A stretch of DNA of 64,000 bases from Haloarcula sp. H-GB4 (GTDB lineage: Archaea > Halobacteriota > Halobacteria > Halobacteriales > Haloarculaceae), in NCBI RefSeq assembly GCF_030848575.1, contig NZ_JAVDDX010000002.1, positions 930,001 to 994,000 of the forward strand, read 5' to 3'. The translations under genes and the position numbers were made by a program. Positions 25,456-34,234 of the stretch are shown here, in pieces (positions within the stretch are counted from its first letter, which is position 1; every line of letters starts with the position of its first letter). A model generated the notes under the pieces. The model was given only the letters and a program-made list of their open reading frames with translations, ran no database searches and was not told the DNA's origin.

Positions 25456-25971
25456 GAGTTCGTCGGGCTGGCGGACCGCCTGAACGATGCCGACCGTCTG
25501 GCCGACCAGCGCGAGCCCGATGCCGGCGAGCAGCGCGATTTCCGCCGGTGGGAACAGCGCGCCAGCGTACACCGCCGCACCGAGAACGCTCAGCACTGCG
25601 CCGGCCGTGTACGCCCGCTGGCCTGTCGGAACGTGCTTCCCAGTGTAGTAGAGGCCGACACCAGGAACAGCCAGCCACCCCAGTATGGTCGTCGTCAGGA
25701 ACGGAACCCGAAGCGGAGAGTAGAGGAGACCGACGATGCCTCCGAGAGTGAGCAAGAGTCCGACGAGGAGAATGTCGCGCCAGATCCGGAGGACGCCCGT
25801 CTCCATCTCGTCCCACGAAAGGACGGCAAAAGCGGCGATGAGAACGGCAGCGACGACGTGGAAGATCAGCACGGTCCGGTCAGTGACCACATCGAGATGA
25901 GCCAGCCCCACGAGCAGCCACGCCAGCGGGATGAGTACGGTCGGACCCTGTGCACGCAAGCGAGGGAACAT
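25447..25971 (-). CDS. Multi-pass membrane protein, unknown function
   Basis: A 174-residue protein with about six hydrophobic segments and short charged loops. The start 'MFPRLRAQGP' at 25971 is followed directly by the first membrane helix; the frame extends to 26064 but with Arg/Ser-rich residues atypical for the genome. It overlaps the FAD-linked oxidase stop by 9 bases on the opposite strand. No family is recognised. It is downstream of the sensor kinase on the same strand, so it may be co-transcribed with it. Confidence 0.75.
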   Translation of the reverse strand: MFPRLRAQGPTVLIPLAWLLVGLAHLDVVTDRTVLIFHVVAAVLIAAFAVLSWDEMETGVLRIWRDILLVGLLLTLGGIVGLLYSPLRVPFLTTTILGWLAVPGVGLYYTGKHVPTGQRAYTAGAVLSVLGAAVYAGALFPPAEIALLAGIGLALVGQTVGIVQAVRQPDELSG

Positions 25972-26023
25972 ACGCCTCACTGTGCCCCCCACAATCAAGA
26001 AACGTCGGTCGTGCCATGCCGTG

Positions 26024-27220
26024 TCACGCTCGCGGGAGTTCGACGACGAAGTGCGCGCCGTCAAGGTCGGTATTAGTCAATCTAAGGTCGGTGTTCTCAC
26101 CGGCGTCGGCGAGGTAGATATCACCGCCAAAGCTCGTAACGAGTGTTTCGACGAGATGGAGTCCGCCACCGTGCGTGTCGCCCGCCCGTGGGTCGAAAAT
26201 CCTGTCGCGCTGGCCCTCGGGAATCCCCGGGCCGTCGTCAACCACGTGAATCTCGACGACAGCATCGGTCTCGCGGATCGCGACAAATACTGACGGGTGA
26301 TCGTGCCCGTCTCCCGCCGACTGGGCCGTCTCCGCTCGCTGTGCCTCGTCCTGCAGTACTGCCCCGTCCGTCGCGGTCCCCTCGGCTGAGAGTTCGGCCG
26401 CTGGCGTCCCGTGCTCGATAGCGTTCTCTATGAGGTTCCGGAGAACCGGGCGAGCGGCCTCGTTGGTGTATACCATCGCGCTGTCCGGGGCTCGGTGCTC
26501 GATGGCGATGGAATGTGTCTGCTCGATTCGCCGTATCACCGCCTCGGCGATCCCGACGATGTCGGTCGGTTCGAAGGCCGGGTCGGAACCGAGGGTCTCG
26601 GCGACAGCCCCAGCGTTGTCGACCAGACTGTCGAGTTCGGTTACCTGCTCGTGGATCGCGTCCGCCGCCGTTTGAACCGTCTCCGAGTCGGCGTTACGCC
26701 GGATGATCGTCGTCCGGCCGTCGATAACGACCAGCCCGTTCGAGATATCGTGTCGAAGCAGGTCGTTGACAAACGACAGCGTGCTCGCGGTTCGAGTCGC
26801 ACGACTGGCATCCTGACGGGCCCGGACCGCGAGCGTGCCCGCGATGAGTCCCGTGACAGCGCCAGTCTCCATCGCCAACAGAGTGACAAACACCGGTTCG
26901 GCGATTGTTCGACCCTCGATCATGCGGATGAAGACGCTCAGACCGATGACAGTCCCGACTGCGAGGCTGCCAACAACGCTCCAGACGAACACAGTCCAGA
27001 TCTGCTCACCCGGTGTTGACGACGAGACGAGGCGATAGCTGCCATACACCAGCACCAGCGGTAGTAGCCCGTCGAGAGCCAACGCGAGGGCGGGGCCGCC
27101 AAGCTGTCCGATGCGCTGTGTCTCAACACCGAGGTGCCAGACGACAGCCGCACCTGTGAACGCGAGGCCGAAGCCAGCAAGCAGCCACGGCGCAAGGTGG
27201 GCCCGGGCACCACGGGACAT
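26024..27220 (-). CDS. Membrane-bound sensor histidine kinase
   Basis: A 398-residue kinase. About five membrane segments (~8-140) form the sensor. Then come the H-box 'VNDLLRHDISNGLVVIDG' (His ~167), a dimerisation helix, and an ATP-binding domain with N-box 'LRNLIENAIEHG', G1 'VVDDGPGIPEG' and G2 'GGGLHLVETLVTSFGG'. An unusual acidic insertion (~305-340, rich in Ala, Glu and Asp) lies between the N and G1 boxes. No response-regulator gene is adjacent, so its partner is unknown. The ATG at 27220 is preferred over the one at 27253. Confidence 0.9.
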   Translation of the reverse strand: MSRGARAHLAPWLLAGFGLAFTGAAVVWHLGVETQRIGQLGGPALALALDGLLPLVLVYGSYRLVSSSTPGEQIWTVFVWSVVGSLAVGTVIGLSVFIRMIEGRTIAEPVFVTLLAMETGAVTGLIAGTLAVRARQDASRATRTASTLSFVNDLLRHDISNGLVVIDGRTTIIRRNADSETVQTAADAIHEQVTELDSLVDNAGAVAETLGSDPAFEPTDIVGIAEAVIRRIEQTHSIAIEHRAPDSAMVYTNEAARPVLRNLIENAIEHGTPAAELSAEGTATDGAVLQDEAQRAETAQSAGDGHDHPSVFVAIRETDAVVEIHVVDDGPGIPEGQRDRIFDPRAGDTHGGGLHLVETLVTSFGGDIYLADAGENTDLRLTNTDLDGAHFVVELPRA

Positions 27221-27443
27221 GATTACAACTTGGGCTCGAATGGCTAATTCCATTTGGTTAGTGAGCCGGTAAGACCGAACGCGACACTGTGGCGTCTATA
27301 GCCAGCCGGGAGATCCGGCGACGTATGTGCCATGACAGTATTACCCACTGCATAACCGCCAGACTGCGGTCGGATCTCTCTGTTTCCCACCAGAGCATCG
27401 TACCGACACTGTTATCCGTGGTGCTGGCATCTCTTTGGTTGCA

Positions 27444-27638
27444 ATGGCGAAAGGAACGGTTGATTTCTTCAACGACACTGGCGGTTACGGTTTCATCGAC
27501 ACTGAGGACGCGGACGAGGACGTCTTCTTCCACATGGAAGATATCGGCGGCCCGGACCTCGAGGAAGGACAGGAGCTCGAATTTGACATCGAGCAGGCGG
27601 ACAAGGGTCCGCGAGCCAACAACGTCACGAGGCTCTAA
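27444..27638 (+). CDS. cspA: Cold-shock domain protein, first tandem copy
   Basis: A 64-residue CspA-type OB-fold with RNP1-like 'GTVDFFNDTGGYGFI' (the usual K-W of bacterial CspA is altered to D-F) and RNP2-like 'DVFFHMEDI'. It binds single-stranded nucleic acids as an RNA chaperone. The second copy begins after 2 bases. The ATG at 27444 is chosen because homologues begin at 'MAKGTV'. Confidence 0.95.
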   Translation: MAKGTVDFFNDTGGYGFIDTEDADEDVFFHMEDIGGPDLEEGQELEFDIEQADKGPRANNVTRL

Positions 27639-27640
27639 CA

Positions 27641-27835
27641 ATGGCGGAAGGCACTGTCGACTTCTTCAACGACACTGGTGGCTACGGCTTCATCGAAACC
27701 GACGATGCGGACGAAGACGTCTTCTTCCACATGGAAGACGTTGGCGGCCCTGACCTCGAAGAGGGGCAGGACGTCGAGTTCGACATCGAGCAGGCGGACA
27801 AGGGTCCGCGTGCGACCAACCTCACGCGACTGTAA
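27641..27835 (+). CDS. cspA: Cold-shock domain protein, second tandem copy
   Basis: A 64-residue protein almost identical to the preceding gene product, with changes mainly at 'AEG' for 'AKG', 'E' for 'D' near residue 20, and 'DVEF' for 'ELEF'. The two genes clearly arose by tandem duplication and share an operon, 2 bases apart. Confidence 0.95.
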   Translation: MAEGTVDFFNDTGGYGFIETDDADEDVFFHMEDVGGPDLEEGQDVEFDIEQADKGPRATNLTRL

Positions 27836-28001
27836 GACGGCTTCTGTCTACAGTCTAGCACTATAATCACTTGTCAGCGGTCGCGGTGTACCATAGCGTA
27901 CACGGCAGTGGCGCTGGCACGTACATAACTCACGACGAGCAACAGCGCTCATCGGGACACGTCACTACGTGAGTAGTCGTGACATCGCTCGATAGACAAT
28001 T

Positions 28002-28742
28002 CTACGTGAGTAGTGGCGACGCAGCCCGATAGACGATTTCCATCGGCAGCCCCGTCGCATCTCGCGGTGGTTCGGGCGGGAGCGTGTACAGGTCCCCGTC
28101 ACTCGGGGCAGCCGTGTACGCGAGCACAACGGCGTCCAGTACGTCGTCGACAGCCACCGCCGTCCCACCGGTTGCTTCGGCGGCTTTCTGGACTGTTGGG
28201 GCGGCGTCGCGGTCGTGTTGTGCGAGAATCCGCATCCGCTCGGCGTATCCCCCAGCAGTATGTTTTGCGTAGCTAAGCGGCTCGCCGCCGAAAGCGCGGA
28301 AACAGACTTCCGGGTGGGATTCTCGGATAGCGGCGGCGGCCTCGGGCAGTTCCTGCAAGAGTTCGTCGACCCGGGCGAGGCTGTCGCTCTGTGCGAACGC
28401 CCGTTCAGAGAGGGTGTGGTCAGTCTTGCGCTTGTGGACGCGATTGGCCGTCGAGTAGCGCTGTTTTCGGGTCGCTTCTCGCACCGGCGGTGTGCGGACC
28501 GTCGTGCTGCGCTCGCCGAGGACTGACCGGGCGAGTTCGTCACACCGGCGGTCCGGCTCGCCGGATTCGACAAGTCCGATCGGCACGCCGACCAGAATCC
28601 GGCGGGCGCGCTCCTCGTAGGCTGCCCAGCACGCACCGATACTGTCGAACACCGACGCGTGGTCGAAGCCGTCGCCAGTGAACGCGACAGCGACCCAGGA
28701 CTCATCGCTCCGATCGACGCCGACGTACAGCGGTTCCGCCAT
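28002..28742 (-). CDS. DUF429 family protein
   Basis: A 246-residue protein with an N-terminal 'YVGVDRSDESWVAVAF' strand-turn-strand, 'ILVGVPIGLVESGEPDRRCDELAR', and a later 'AVDDVLDAVVLAYTA'. These are the RNase H-like features of DUF429, including the acidic residues at the first strand and near the C-terminus. The biochemical role of the family is not established; nuclease-like chemistry is an inference from the fold. The ATG at 28742 gives the expected short N-terminus. Confidence 0.85.
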   Translation of the reverse strand: MAEPLYVGVDRSDESWVAVAFTGDGFDHASVFDSIGACWAAYEERARRILVGVPIGLVESGEPDRRCDELARSVLGERSTTVRTPPVREATRKQRYSTANRVHKRKTDHTLSERAFAQSDSLARVDELLQELPEAAAAIRESHPEVCFRAFGGEPLSYAKHTAGGYAERMRILAQHDRDAAPTVQKAAEATGGTAVAVDDVLDAVVLAYTAAPSDGDLYTLPPEPPRDATGLPMEIVYRAASPLLT

Positions 28743-28849
28743 TACTGATACTCGTTTCGACGGGCGCAAAAGTGTATCCCGAGGTGTTTCTTGACCAACC
28801 GGTCCGGTTCCAGGCTATCGGTCGACGCGCTGACTGTCCCGACGACGGG

Positions 28850-29035
28850 TCACGACCGCCCGAATTTCGTGAGGTCCTTGAGCGGCACGAGCCGGTGTTC
28901 CATCGCCGGCTTGGTGTAGCCAGCCGACTCCTCGGAGACGCCGCTGGTGAACACCAGCATCTTCTGCTGGAGGACGTGCGGTACGCCGTCGTTGTCCCGG
29001 ATGATGTCGACCGAGCGCCACGCTTCGTCTTCCAT
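28850..29035 (-). CDS. Small conserved-type haloarchaeal protein
   Basis: A 61-residue protein, beginning 'MEDEAWRSVDIIRDNDGVPH' and ending in 'LVPLKDLTKFGRS'. Composition, codon use and start are convincing for a real gene. The hydrophobic pattern suggests a small beta-rich fold. No function is recognised. It lies downstream of the zinc-finger gene on the same strand. Confidence 0.65.
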   Translation of the reverse strand: MEDEAWRSVDIIRDNDGVPHVLQQKMLVFTSGVSEESAGYTKPAMEHRLVPLKDLTKFGRS

Positions 29036-29076
29036 GTGTCTGAGTCACATGCTGCTGCCACCTGTCTCTTTCCCCG

Positions 29077-29235
29077 TCAGGCGTCCGGCCCGACGAAGAC
29101 AGTCCGGAGCCGCGCACCACAGTCCGGACAGCACAGCGTCTGCCAGCGGTTGGTGTCGAGGTCACCGAACGTCTCCCGGCGAATGGCTACCTCGGCGGTG
29201 ACTGGCCGGCCGCAGATGTCACACTCCTCGACCAT
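29077..29235 (-). CDS. Small zinc-ribbon protein
   Basis: A 52-residue protein with two Cys pairs, 'CDICG' near the start and 'CCPDCG' near residue 36, forming one zinc ribbon. The start 'MVEECDICG' at 29235 is preferred; the longer frame adds a non-acidic tail that overlaps the opposite side. It is divergent from the nucleotidyltransferase gene. Probably a nucleic-acid or protein-binding microprotein. Confidence 0.7.
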   Translation of the reverse strand: MVEECDICGRPVTAEVAIRRETFGDLDTNRWQTLCCPDCGARLRTVFVGPDA

Positions 29236-29310
29236 GCGTCGAGGTTGGCGGGCCACAGACAAAATCCGCTCGCCCACAGGCATTTAGCCGGCCCGAGCGT
29301 GGGGCCGGAT

Positions 29311-30033
29311 ATGGACGGCGTCGTACTCGCTGCCGGCGAAGGGACGCGGATGCGGCCACTCACTGCGGACAGACCGAAGGGACTGGTCGAGGTAGCCGGA
29401 AAGCCGCTGCTGACACATTGCTTCGATACGCTGCTGTCAGTCGGCGTCGACCGATTGGTGGTCGTCGTCGGCTACCGCGGTGACGACATCGTGTCCCACT
29501 ACGGCGACCAGTATCGGGACGCGCCAGTGGAGTACGTCCGGCAGGACGAGCAGTTGGGACTGGCGCACGCGCTCGAACAGCCCAGTTCCGCCGTTGACGG
29601 GACCTTTGTCATGCTGAACGGCGACAACGTCTGCCGGGCGAACCTTGACGACGTGCTTGACCGACACCGCGAGACCGACGCCAGCGCGACGCTGCTCGTC
29701 GAAGACGTGTCGCGGGCCGAGGCCAGAACGACCGGTGTCGTCACGACGGACGGCGAAGGCGAGGTGACGGGCCTCGTCGAGAAGCCGTCGGACCCGCCGT
29801 CGACGCTGGTCACGCGAGGCTTCTTTGTCTTCGAACCGGCCATCGGCCACGCCTGCGCGCTGACGCGACCCTCCGAGCGCGGCGAGTACGAACTCCCCGA
29901 CGCAATCGACCTGCTGTTGAGCGCTGGCCACCGCGTTGAGGCAGTCGAACTGGAGGGATGGTGTCACAACGTCAACGAGCCGGGCGACATCGATACCGTC
30001 GAACAGCGACTCGGCGAGAGCGTCGACCGCTGA
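29311..30033 (+). CDS. Sugar-phosphate nucleotidyltransferase (UTP-glucose-1-phosphate type)
   Basis: A 240-residue enzyme of the NTP-transferase family: 'VVLAAGEGTRMRPLTADRPKGLVEVAGKPLL' is the nucleotide-binding start (given as its ends VVLAAG...GKPLL), 'QLGLAHAL' and 'LNGDN' (metal-binding Asp ~104), 'VTGLVEKP' and 'FFVF' follow. It makes a nucleotide-activated sugar for polysaccharide or S-layer glycosylation. The hexapeptide tail of longer relatives is absent, as in short AglF-like or RmlA-like enzymes. The exact sugar is not determinable. Confidence 0.85.
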   Translation: MDGVVLAAGEGTRMRPLTADRPKGLVEVAGKPLLTHCFDTLLSVGVDRLVVVVGYRGDDIVSHYGDQYRDAPVEYVRQDEQLGLAHALEQPSSAVDGTFVMLNGDNVCRANLDDVLDRHRETDASATLLVEDVSRAEARTTGVVTTDGEGEVTGLVEKPSDPPSTLVTRGFFVFEPAIGHACALTRPSERGEYELPDAIDLLLSAGHRVEAVELEGWCHNVNEPGDIDTVEQRLGESVDR

Positions 30034-30098
30034 CGAGCGCGCCGACGCGCTGTACGTAGCGGCAGAACACGGAAGCATGTCTACCCCAATACAGGGGT

Positions 30099-30695
30099 AT
30101 GACAGCCGCTCGGCCACTCGTGCTCGTTGCACTCGCCGTTCTGGTCTCACTGGCGGGCTGTGGCACGTTTTTCGGAACTGGCGAAACAGGGCCGGAACCG
30201 ACGATAACGCCTGCCGCCGTGCCGACAGATGAACCACAGGCGGTGGAAGCGACGGACGAGGGGAGCTACTGGGGGAACGTCTCCGTCGACGCCAACCGGT
30301 CGGCAGTGACGCAGCCGCGAGTCCTCGAACTACGACCGAACTGCAAGCGGCCACCGGGACTGGTCGTCCATATTCAGGTGCTGGCGCTGCGGAACAACGA
30401 CCCGGCAACGAACGAGGGCATCAACACCACGTGGCAGTTCGCGTCCCCGTCGAACCGGGACCTGACGGGACCGTACGCGAACTTCGTCCGGACAATCCAG
30501 AGCGGGTTCGAACCGCTCCTGAACGCGACGGGCGTGCGGTACGGACCGCTGGACCGCGACGGCGACACCGCGTCACAGCCGGTGACCGTGGCCAACAGAA
30601 ACGGAACGACGACGAGCTACCGGTGGACGGTCGAAAAGCAGACCGAAACGCCATATGAAGGCTGCTGGATGACGGCTGGCGTCGCGCCGGCCTAA
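30099..30695 (+). CDS. Lipoprotein with acidic extracellular domain
   Basis: A 198-residue protein with a Sec signal (residues 5-20) ending in the lipobox 'LAGC' (Cys ~21), then a Thr/Pro-rich spacer and a compact domain of ~140 residues with two further Cys (~72 and ~188) that could form a disulfide. It is probably anchored outside the membrane. No family is recognised. It overlaps the convergent permease gene by 4 bases. Confidence 0.8.
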   Translation: MTAARPLVLVALAVLVSLAGCGTFFGTGETGPEPTITPAAVPTDEPQAVEATDEGSYWGNVSVDANRSAVTQPRVLELRPNCKRPPGLVVHIQVLALRNNDPATNEGINTTWQFASPSNRDLTGPYANFVRTIQSGFEPLLNATGVRYGPLDRDGDTASQPVTVANRNGTTTSYRWTVEKQTETPYEGCWMTAGVAPA

Positions 30696-31771
30696 CCTTC
30701 CATCCCGCTAAAGGAGAGGCCGCCCTCGATGTAGCGCTGGGCGAACAGGTACGCCAGCATGATCGGCGAGGCGAAGGTGAGCGCGAACGCGGAGAAGCGC
30801 GCCCACGGGATGGAGTACTCGTCGACCATCGCGTACAGGCCGACCGGCAGCGTGTAGTTCTCCGTCCCCAGCAGCGTCTGGGCGACGACGAACTCCGTCC
30901 AGCCGGTGAGGAAGACGAAGATGAACACCGTCGCCAGCCCAGCAGTCGACATCGGAATGATGACCTCGGTGACGACCCGCCACGGCGGCGCGCCGTCGAC
31001 GACGGCGGCCTCCTCGTAGGAGACCGGAATACCGTCCATGTAGGTCTTCAGCAGCCACGTGTTGAACGGCACGGCGGTCGCCGCGTAGTACACCGCAAGC
31101 GCCAGCTTGCTGTCGTTGATTCCGAACTGGACGTACAGCGCATACATCCCGATGAGCAGGGCAACGCCGAGGCCGCCCCCGACCTGTGTCATCAGTACGT
31201 AGAGGAACAGGACCTTTCGGCGGAAGAGGAACTCCCGGCGCGAGAGGGCATACGCCGCCGGAATGATGAGCGACATCGCGATCAGGACTGTTGGAATCGC
31301 CACCATGAGGCTGTTCCAGAGGAAGCGCTTGAACTCCGACGGGCGGTTGACGCCGTAGTCGGAGGCATCCAGAATTTCGATCCCCGGCGTCTGGAACACG
31401 AAGGCGAGGTCTGTGAACGGGATGGCCGCGGTAATCGAGTACGACGGCACGATGAGATCACCGATCACCCAGATGAACGGTTTGACCGTCGGATCAGCGG
31501 GCAGCAGTGAGAAGCTCTCTGAGGTGTACAGCGAGCTTCCGGAGCCGGAAAGGGCCGCCATCAGAATCCAGTAGATCGGGAAGAGCAGTGCCAGCACGAC
31601 CAGTGTCGCGCCAATCGTCGAGAGGATGACCTTCAGAACCTCCGACGCGGGTAGCTCGCCCCGACGGACCGCCTGCATGGTGTAGGACCACTTTCGAACT
31701 GTTCGGGCGGGCATCGTGGCGAACGTCTTGATGTCGTCGCCGAGCTTTCTGGCGATTGCACCAAGCAACAT
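30692..31771 (-). CDS. Maltose/maltodextrin-type ABC transporter permease, MalG type
   Basis: A 359-residue inner permease with six or more membrane helices and the EAA loop 'YEEAAVVDGAPPWRVVTEVIIPM' near residue 265, the contact site for the ATPase. It starts at an ATG overlapping the stop of the first permease gene (TGATG), so the pair is translationally coupled. A ~100-residue extracellular insert between the first two helices is typical of this group in haloarchaea. It imports a malto-oligosaccharide together with the partner permease, the binding protein and the ATPase at 36418. Confidence 0.9.
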   Translation of the reverse strand: MLLGAIARKLGDDIKTFATMPARTVRKWSYTMQAVRRGELPASEVLKVILSTIGATLVVLALLFPIYWILMAALSGSGSSLYTSESFSLLPADPTVKPFIWVIGDLIVPSYSITAAIPFTDLAFVFQTPGIEILDASDYGVNRPSEFKRFLWNSLMVAIPTVLIAMSLIIPAAYALSRREFLFRRKVLFLYVLMTQVGGGLGVALLIGMYALYVQFGINDSKLALAVYYAATAVPFNTWLLKTYMDGIPVSYEEAAVVDGAPPWRVVTEVIIPMSTAGLATVFIFVFLTGWTEFVVAQTLLGTENYTLPVGLYAMVDEYSIPWARFSAFALTFASPIMLAYLFAQRYIEGGLSFSGMEG

Positions 31772-32733
31772 CAGTCGTTCACCCCGTCGGCGAGCTTTCC
31801 TTTCTTGACATTGAGCCACATGAACGCGCCGATGAACACGAGCGCGATGATACTGATAGCCGCACCGCGGCCGTACTGCTGGAACGACAGTGCCTCACGA
31901 TAGCCGTAGACGACGATGAGTTCGTTCGCCCGCGCCGGGCCGCCCTGATTGAACACGAACGGAATGAGGAACTGCTGGAACGACGCCGCAGAGGTCAGAA
32001 TCGATGCGAACAGCACGGGACGTTTGATCGACGGCAGCGTGATGTGCGCAAAGCGTGCCAGAAACCCCGCGCCGTCGACGACGGCCGCCTCGTGGAGTTC
32101 CTGGGGTACGTCCTGTAGCGCGCTGACGGTGATGATGACCATGAACGGGTACGCCAGCCACGCCTCCGTGACGTTGTACGCGATGAAGGCAGTCCAGCGG
32201 CCCGAGAGCCACGCGACCGAACTCGCCCCGAATGCGGTCAGCAGCTGGTTCATCAGCCCGAATTCGGCGGAGCTGAAGATGCCGCGCCACACGGTGATGG
32301 TGAAAATCGGCGGCAGCCCCATCGGGAAGATGATGAGCGAGCGCAGGACGCGCTTACCGCGGACGAGGTCGCTGGTCACGACGAGCGCGATAGCCAGGCT
32401 CGCCCCGATTTTGAGCGTGACGCTCGTGGCGACAAACAGCCAAGTGACGCCAAAGGAGTTCCAGAACTGGCCGTCGGTCAGCACATCAGCGTAGTTCTCT
32501 AATCCGACAAACAGTGCGTCACCGAACGTGAGCACGGCGACGACGCCCTCGCCGGCGAACAGATTCGCCGGCTGGGCGTTTGTAAAGGAGATTCCTAGCA
32601 GGTAGAGGACCGGGAACAGCATGAACGCCGAGAAGACAAACAGCCCCGGGAGCACTAGCAGTAACGACGCGTCGTCCCGCGTCAGAAACGGGACCGACTC
32701 AATGCGGTCCGCCGCTCGTGAAACGGTACTCAT
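31771..32733 (-). CDS. Maltose/maltodextrin-type ABC transporter permease, MalF type
   Basis: A 320-residue permease with about six helices and the EAA loop 'LHEAAVVDGAGFLARFAHITLP' near residue 225. It lies 9 bases downstream of the binding-protein gene and overlaps the MalG-type gene by one base, forming a three-gene transport operon. It has no periplasmic P2 loop of the long MalF kind, as in most non-enteric sugar permeases. Confidence 0.9.
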   Translation of the reverse strand: MSTVSRAADRIESVPFLTRDDASLLLVLPGLFVFSAFMLFPVLYLLGISFTNAQPANLFAGEGVVAVLTFGDALFVGLENYADVLTDGQFWNSFGVTWLFVATSVTLKIGASLAIALVVTSDLVRGKRVLRSLIIFPMGLPPIFTITVWRGIFSSAEFGLMNQLLTAFGASSVAWLSGRWTAFIAYNVTEAWLAYPFMVIITVSALQDVPQELHEAAVVDGAGFLARFAHITLPSIKRPVLFASILTSAASFQQFLIPFVFNQGGPARANELIVVYGYREALSFQQYGRGAAISIIALVFIGAFMWLNVKKGKLADGVND

Positions 32734-32742
32734 GGGCGTTTC

Positions 32743-34023
32743 TTACTCCCAGTTGCTGCGGATTTCCTCGGCGGCGGTCGTCAGTGCGTCTTCGGCGCTT
32801 GAATCGCCGTTGAACACTTCGATGAGGGCGTTCTCAAGCGGCGACCACACCTTGTTCATGCGCGGGTCAGTCGGCATCGGGACCCCCTGGCTGACGGTCT
32901 GGGAGTACGTCTGGACGTGGTCGGGGAGTTCGTCGCTGCCGACGAGGCTGTCGAGCACCGGAATCGCACCCTGCTCCTCGGCGAGTCGCGTGGCGTGGTC
33001 CTCGTTGGTAGCGAACCACTCGACGAAGTTCCGGGCGGCCGTGGCGTCGGCTCCACCCTCGTTCATCGCGTCCGCGAAGTACCACATCGAAATGCCGGTG
33101 TACGGCGTCACCTCGCCGCCGTCGATGGCAGGGAACGTCGCCACTTCGTAGTTCACGTCGCTCTGGTTCAGCGTCGCCAGGTACCACGGCCCGTTAACTG
33201 CGAAGGCGGCGTTCCCCTCGGAGAACGTCGCAGCCTGCGGTTCGTAGTTCGGGTCGTCGGGCATATACGGACGGAGGGTATCGAGAGCGAACTGGAGTCC
33301 CTCGATGGCCTCGTCGGCATCCAAGCCGAGCGCCGGGTCCTGCTCCGGGTCAAAGTAGTAGCCGCCAAAGGCCTGTATCCACCCGCTCGTGAAGTACGGG
33401 TCAAACGGCATGGCGAGGCCGTACTGGCTGCTGCTCGGATCGTGGTACTCCTCCATTGTCGCCACCATGTCGTCGGCAGTCTCGGGCGCTTCGTCGACGA
33501 TGTCCGTGTTGTAGATGAGCGTCACTGTCTCCGCCGAGTGAGGGAGGCCAACAACGGCATCGTCGAACTGGACGGCGGAGGCGGCAGCGTCCGTGAACTG
33601 GTCTAAGCTCACGGAGAGTTCGTCGGACTGGTCGACGACGAACTCCCGCTGGTAGTAGTCGCCCACCCAGTCGTGTGCCCACTCAAAGACCTCCGGCCCC
33701 TGCCCGGCCGGAATCGCGCTCGTGGTCTTCTTTTCCATGTTGGAGATGTCCGACCCCTCGACACCGAACTCCGTCTTGCTCGCGAACGTCTCCATCGCGT
33801 CCTCGCGTGCAGGGATCTCCGAATCCTGCAACTGATACCACGCCGTCGCAGTCCCGCCTGCCTGCTGACTTCCGCCGCTTGCCCCATCGCCCGAGCCGTC
33901 ACCGGAAGCCGTTTCCCCCTCCGAGCCGCCACTGCCCTGCTCTTGCACACTACAGCCAGCAAGGGCTGTAGCCGCCCCGACACCGCCGATCCGTTTGAGC
34001 ACCGTCCGTCGTTCCATTGTCAT
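32743..34023 (-). CDS. Tat-exported sugar-binding lipoprotein of the ABC importer
   Basis: A 426-residue solute-binding protein. 'MERRTVLKRIGG' carries twin arginines, followed by a lipobox 'LAGC' (Cys ~24), then a Ser/Gly linker and a family-1 extracellular binding domain. Typical elements are 'GPEVFEWAHDWVGDY', 'VGLPHSAETVTLIYN', 'FAVNGPWYLA' and 'GAIPVLDSLV'. Tat export of folded lipoproteins is normal in haloarchaea. ATGs at 34017 and 34053 are alternatives. It should capture malto-oligosaccharides, judged from the flanking hydrolase genes. It is first in the permease operon. Confidence 0.9.
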   Translation of the reverse strand: MTMERRTVLKRIGGVGAATALAGCSVQEQGSGGSEGETASGDGSGDGASGGSQQAGGTATAWYQLQDSEIPAREDAMETFASKTEFGVEGSDISNMEKKTTSAIPAGQGPEVFEWAHDWVGDYYQREFVVDQSDELSVSLDQFTDAAASAVQFDDAVVGLPHSAETVTLIYNTDIVDEAPETADDMVATMEEYHDPSSSQYGLAMPFDPYFTSGWIQAFGGYYFDPEQDPALGLDADEAIEGLQFALDTLRPYMPDDPNYEPQAATFSEGNAAFAVNGPWYLATLNQSDVNYEVATFPAIDGGEVTPYTGISMWYFADAMNEGGADATAARNFVEWFATNEDHATRLAEEQGAIPVLDSLVGSDELPDHVQTYSQTVSQGVPMPTDPRMNKVWSPLENALIEVFNGDSSAEDALTTAAEEIRSNWE

Positions 34024-34234
34024 GGATAGATATGGGATGAAATAGTCCTTCATAACTTAAATCATTCGGAAATAGAAGAAGACAATGATGATAGATTCCG
34101 GAGATCGACGTGACATCGCCTCGCAATGTATCGGTTTCAGCAAATCGGAGATAGTAGAATAGGCGAAGTAATATTTTTTCTAAAATCTAACCAGAAGCGT
34201 AACACTCACACTACCGACCCCGCACCGTAGGCGT

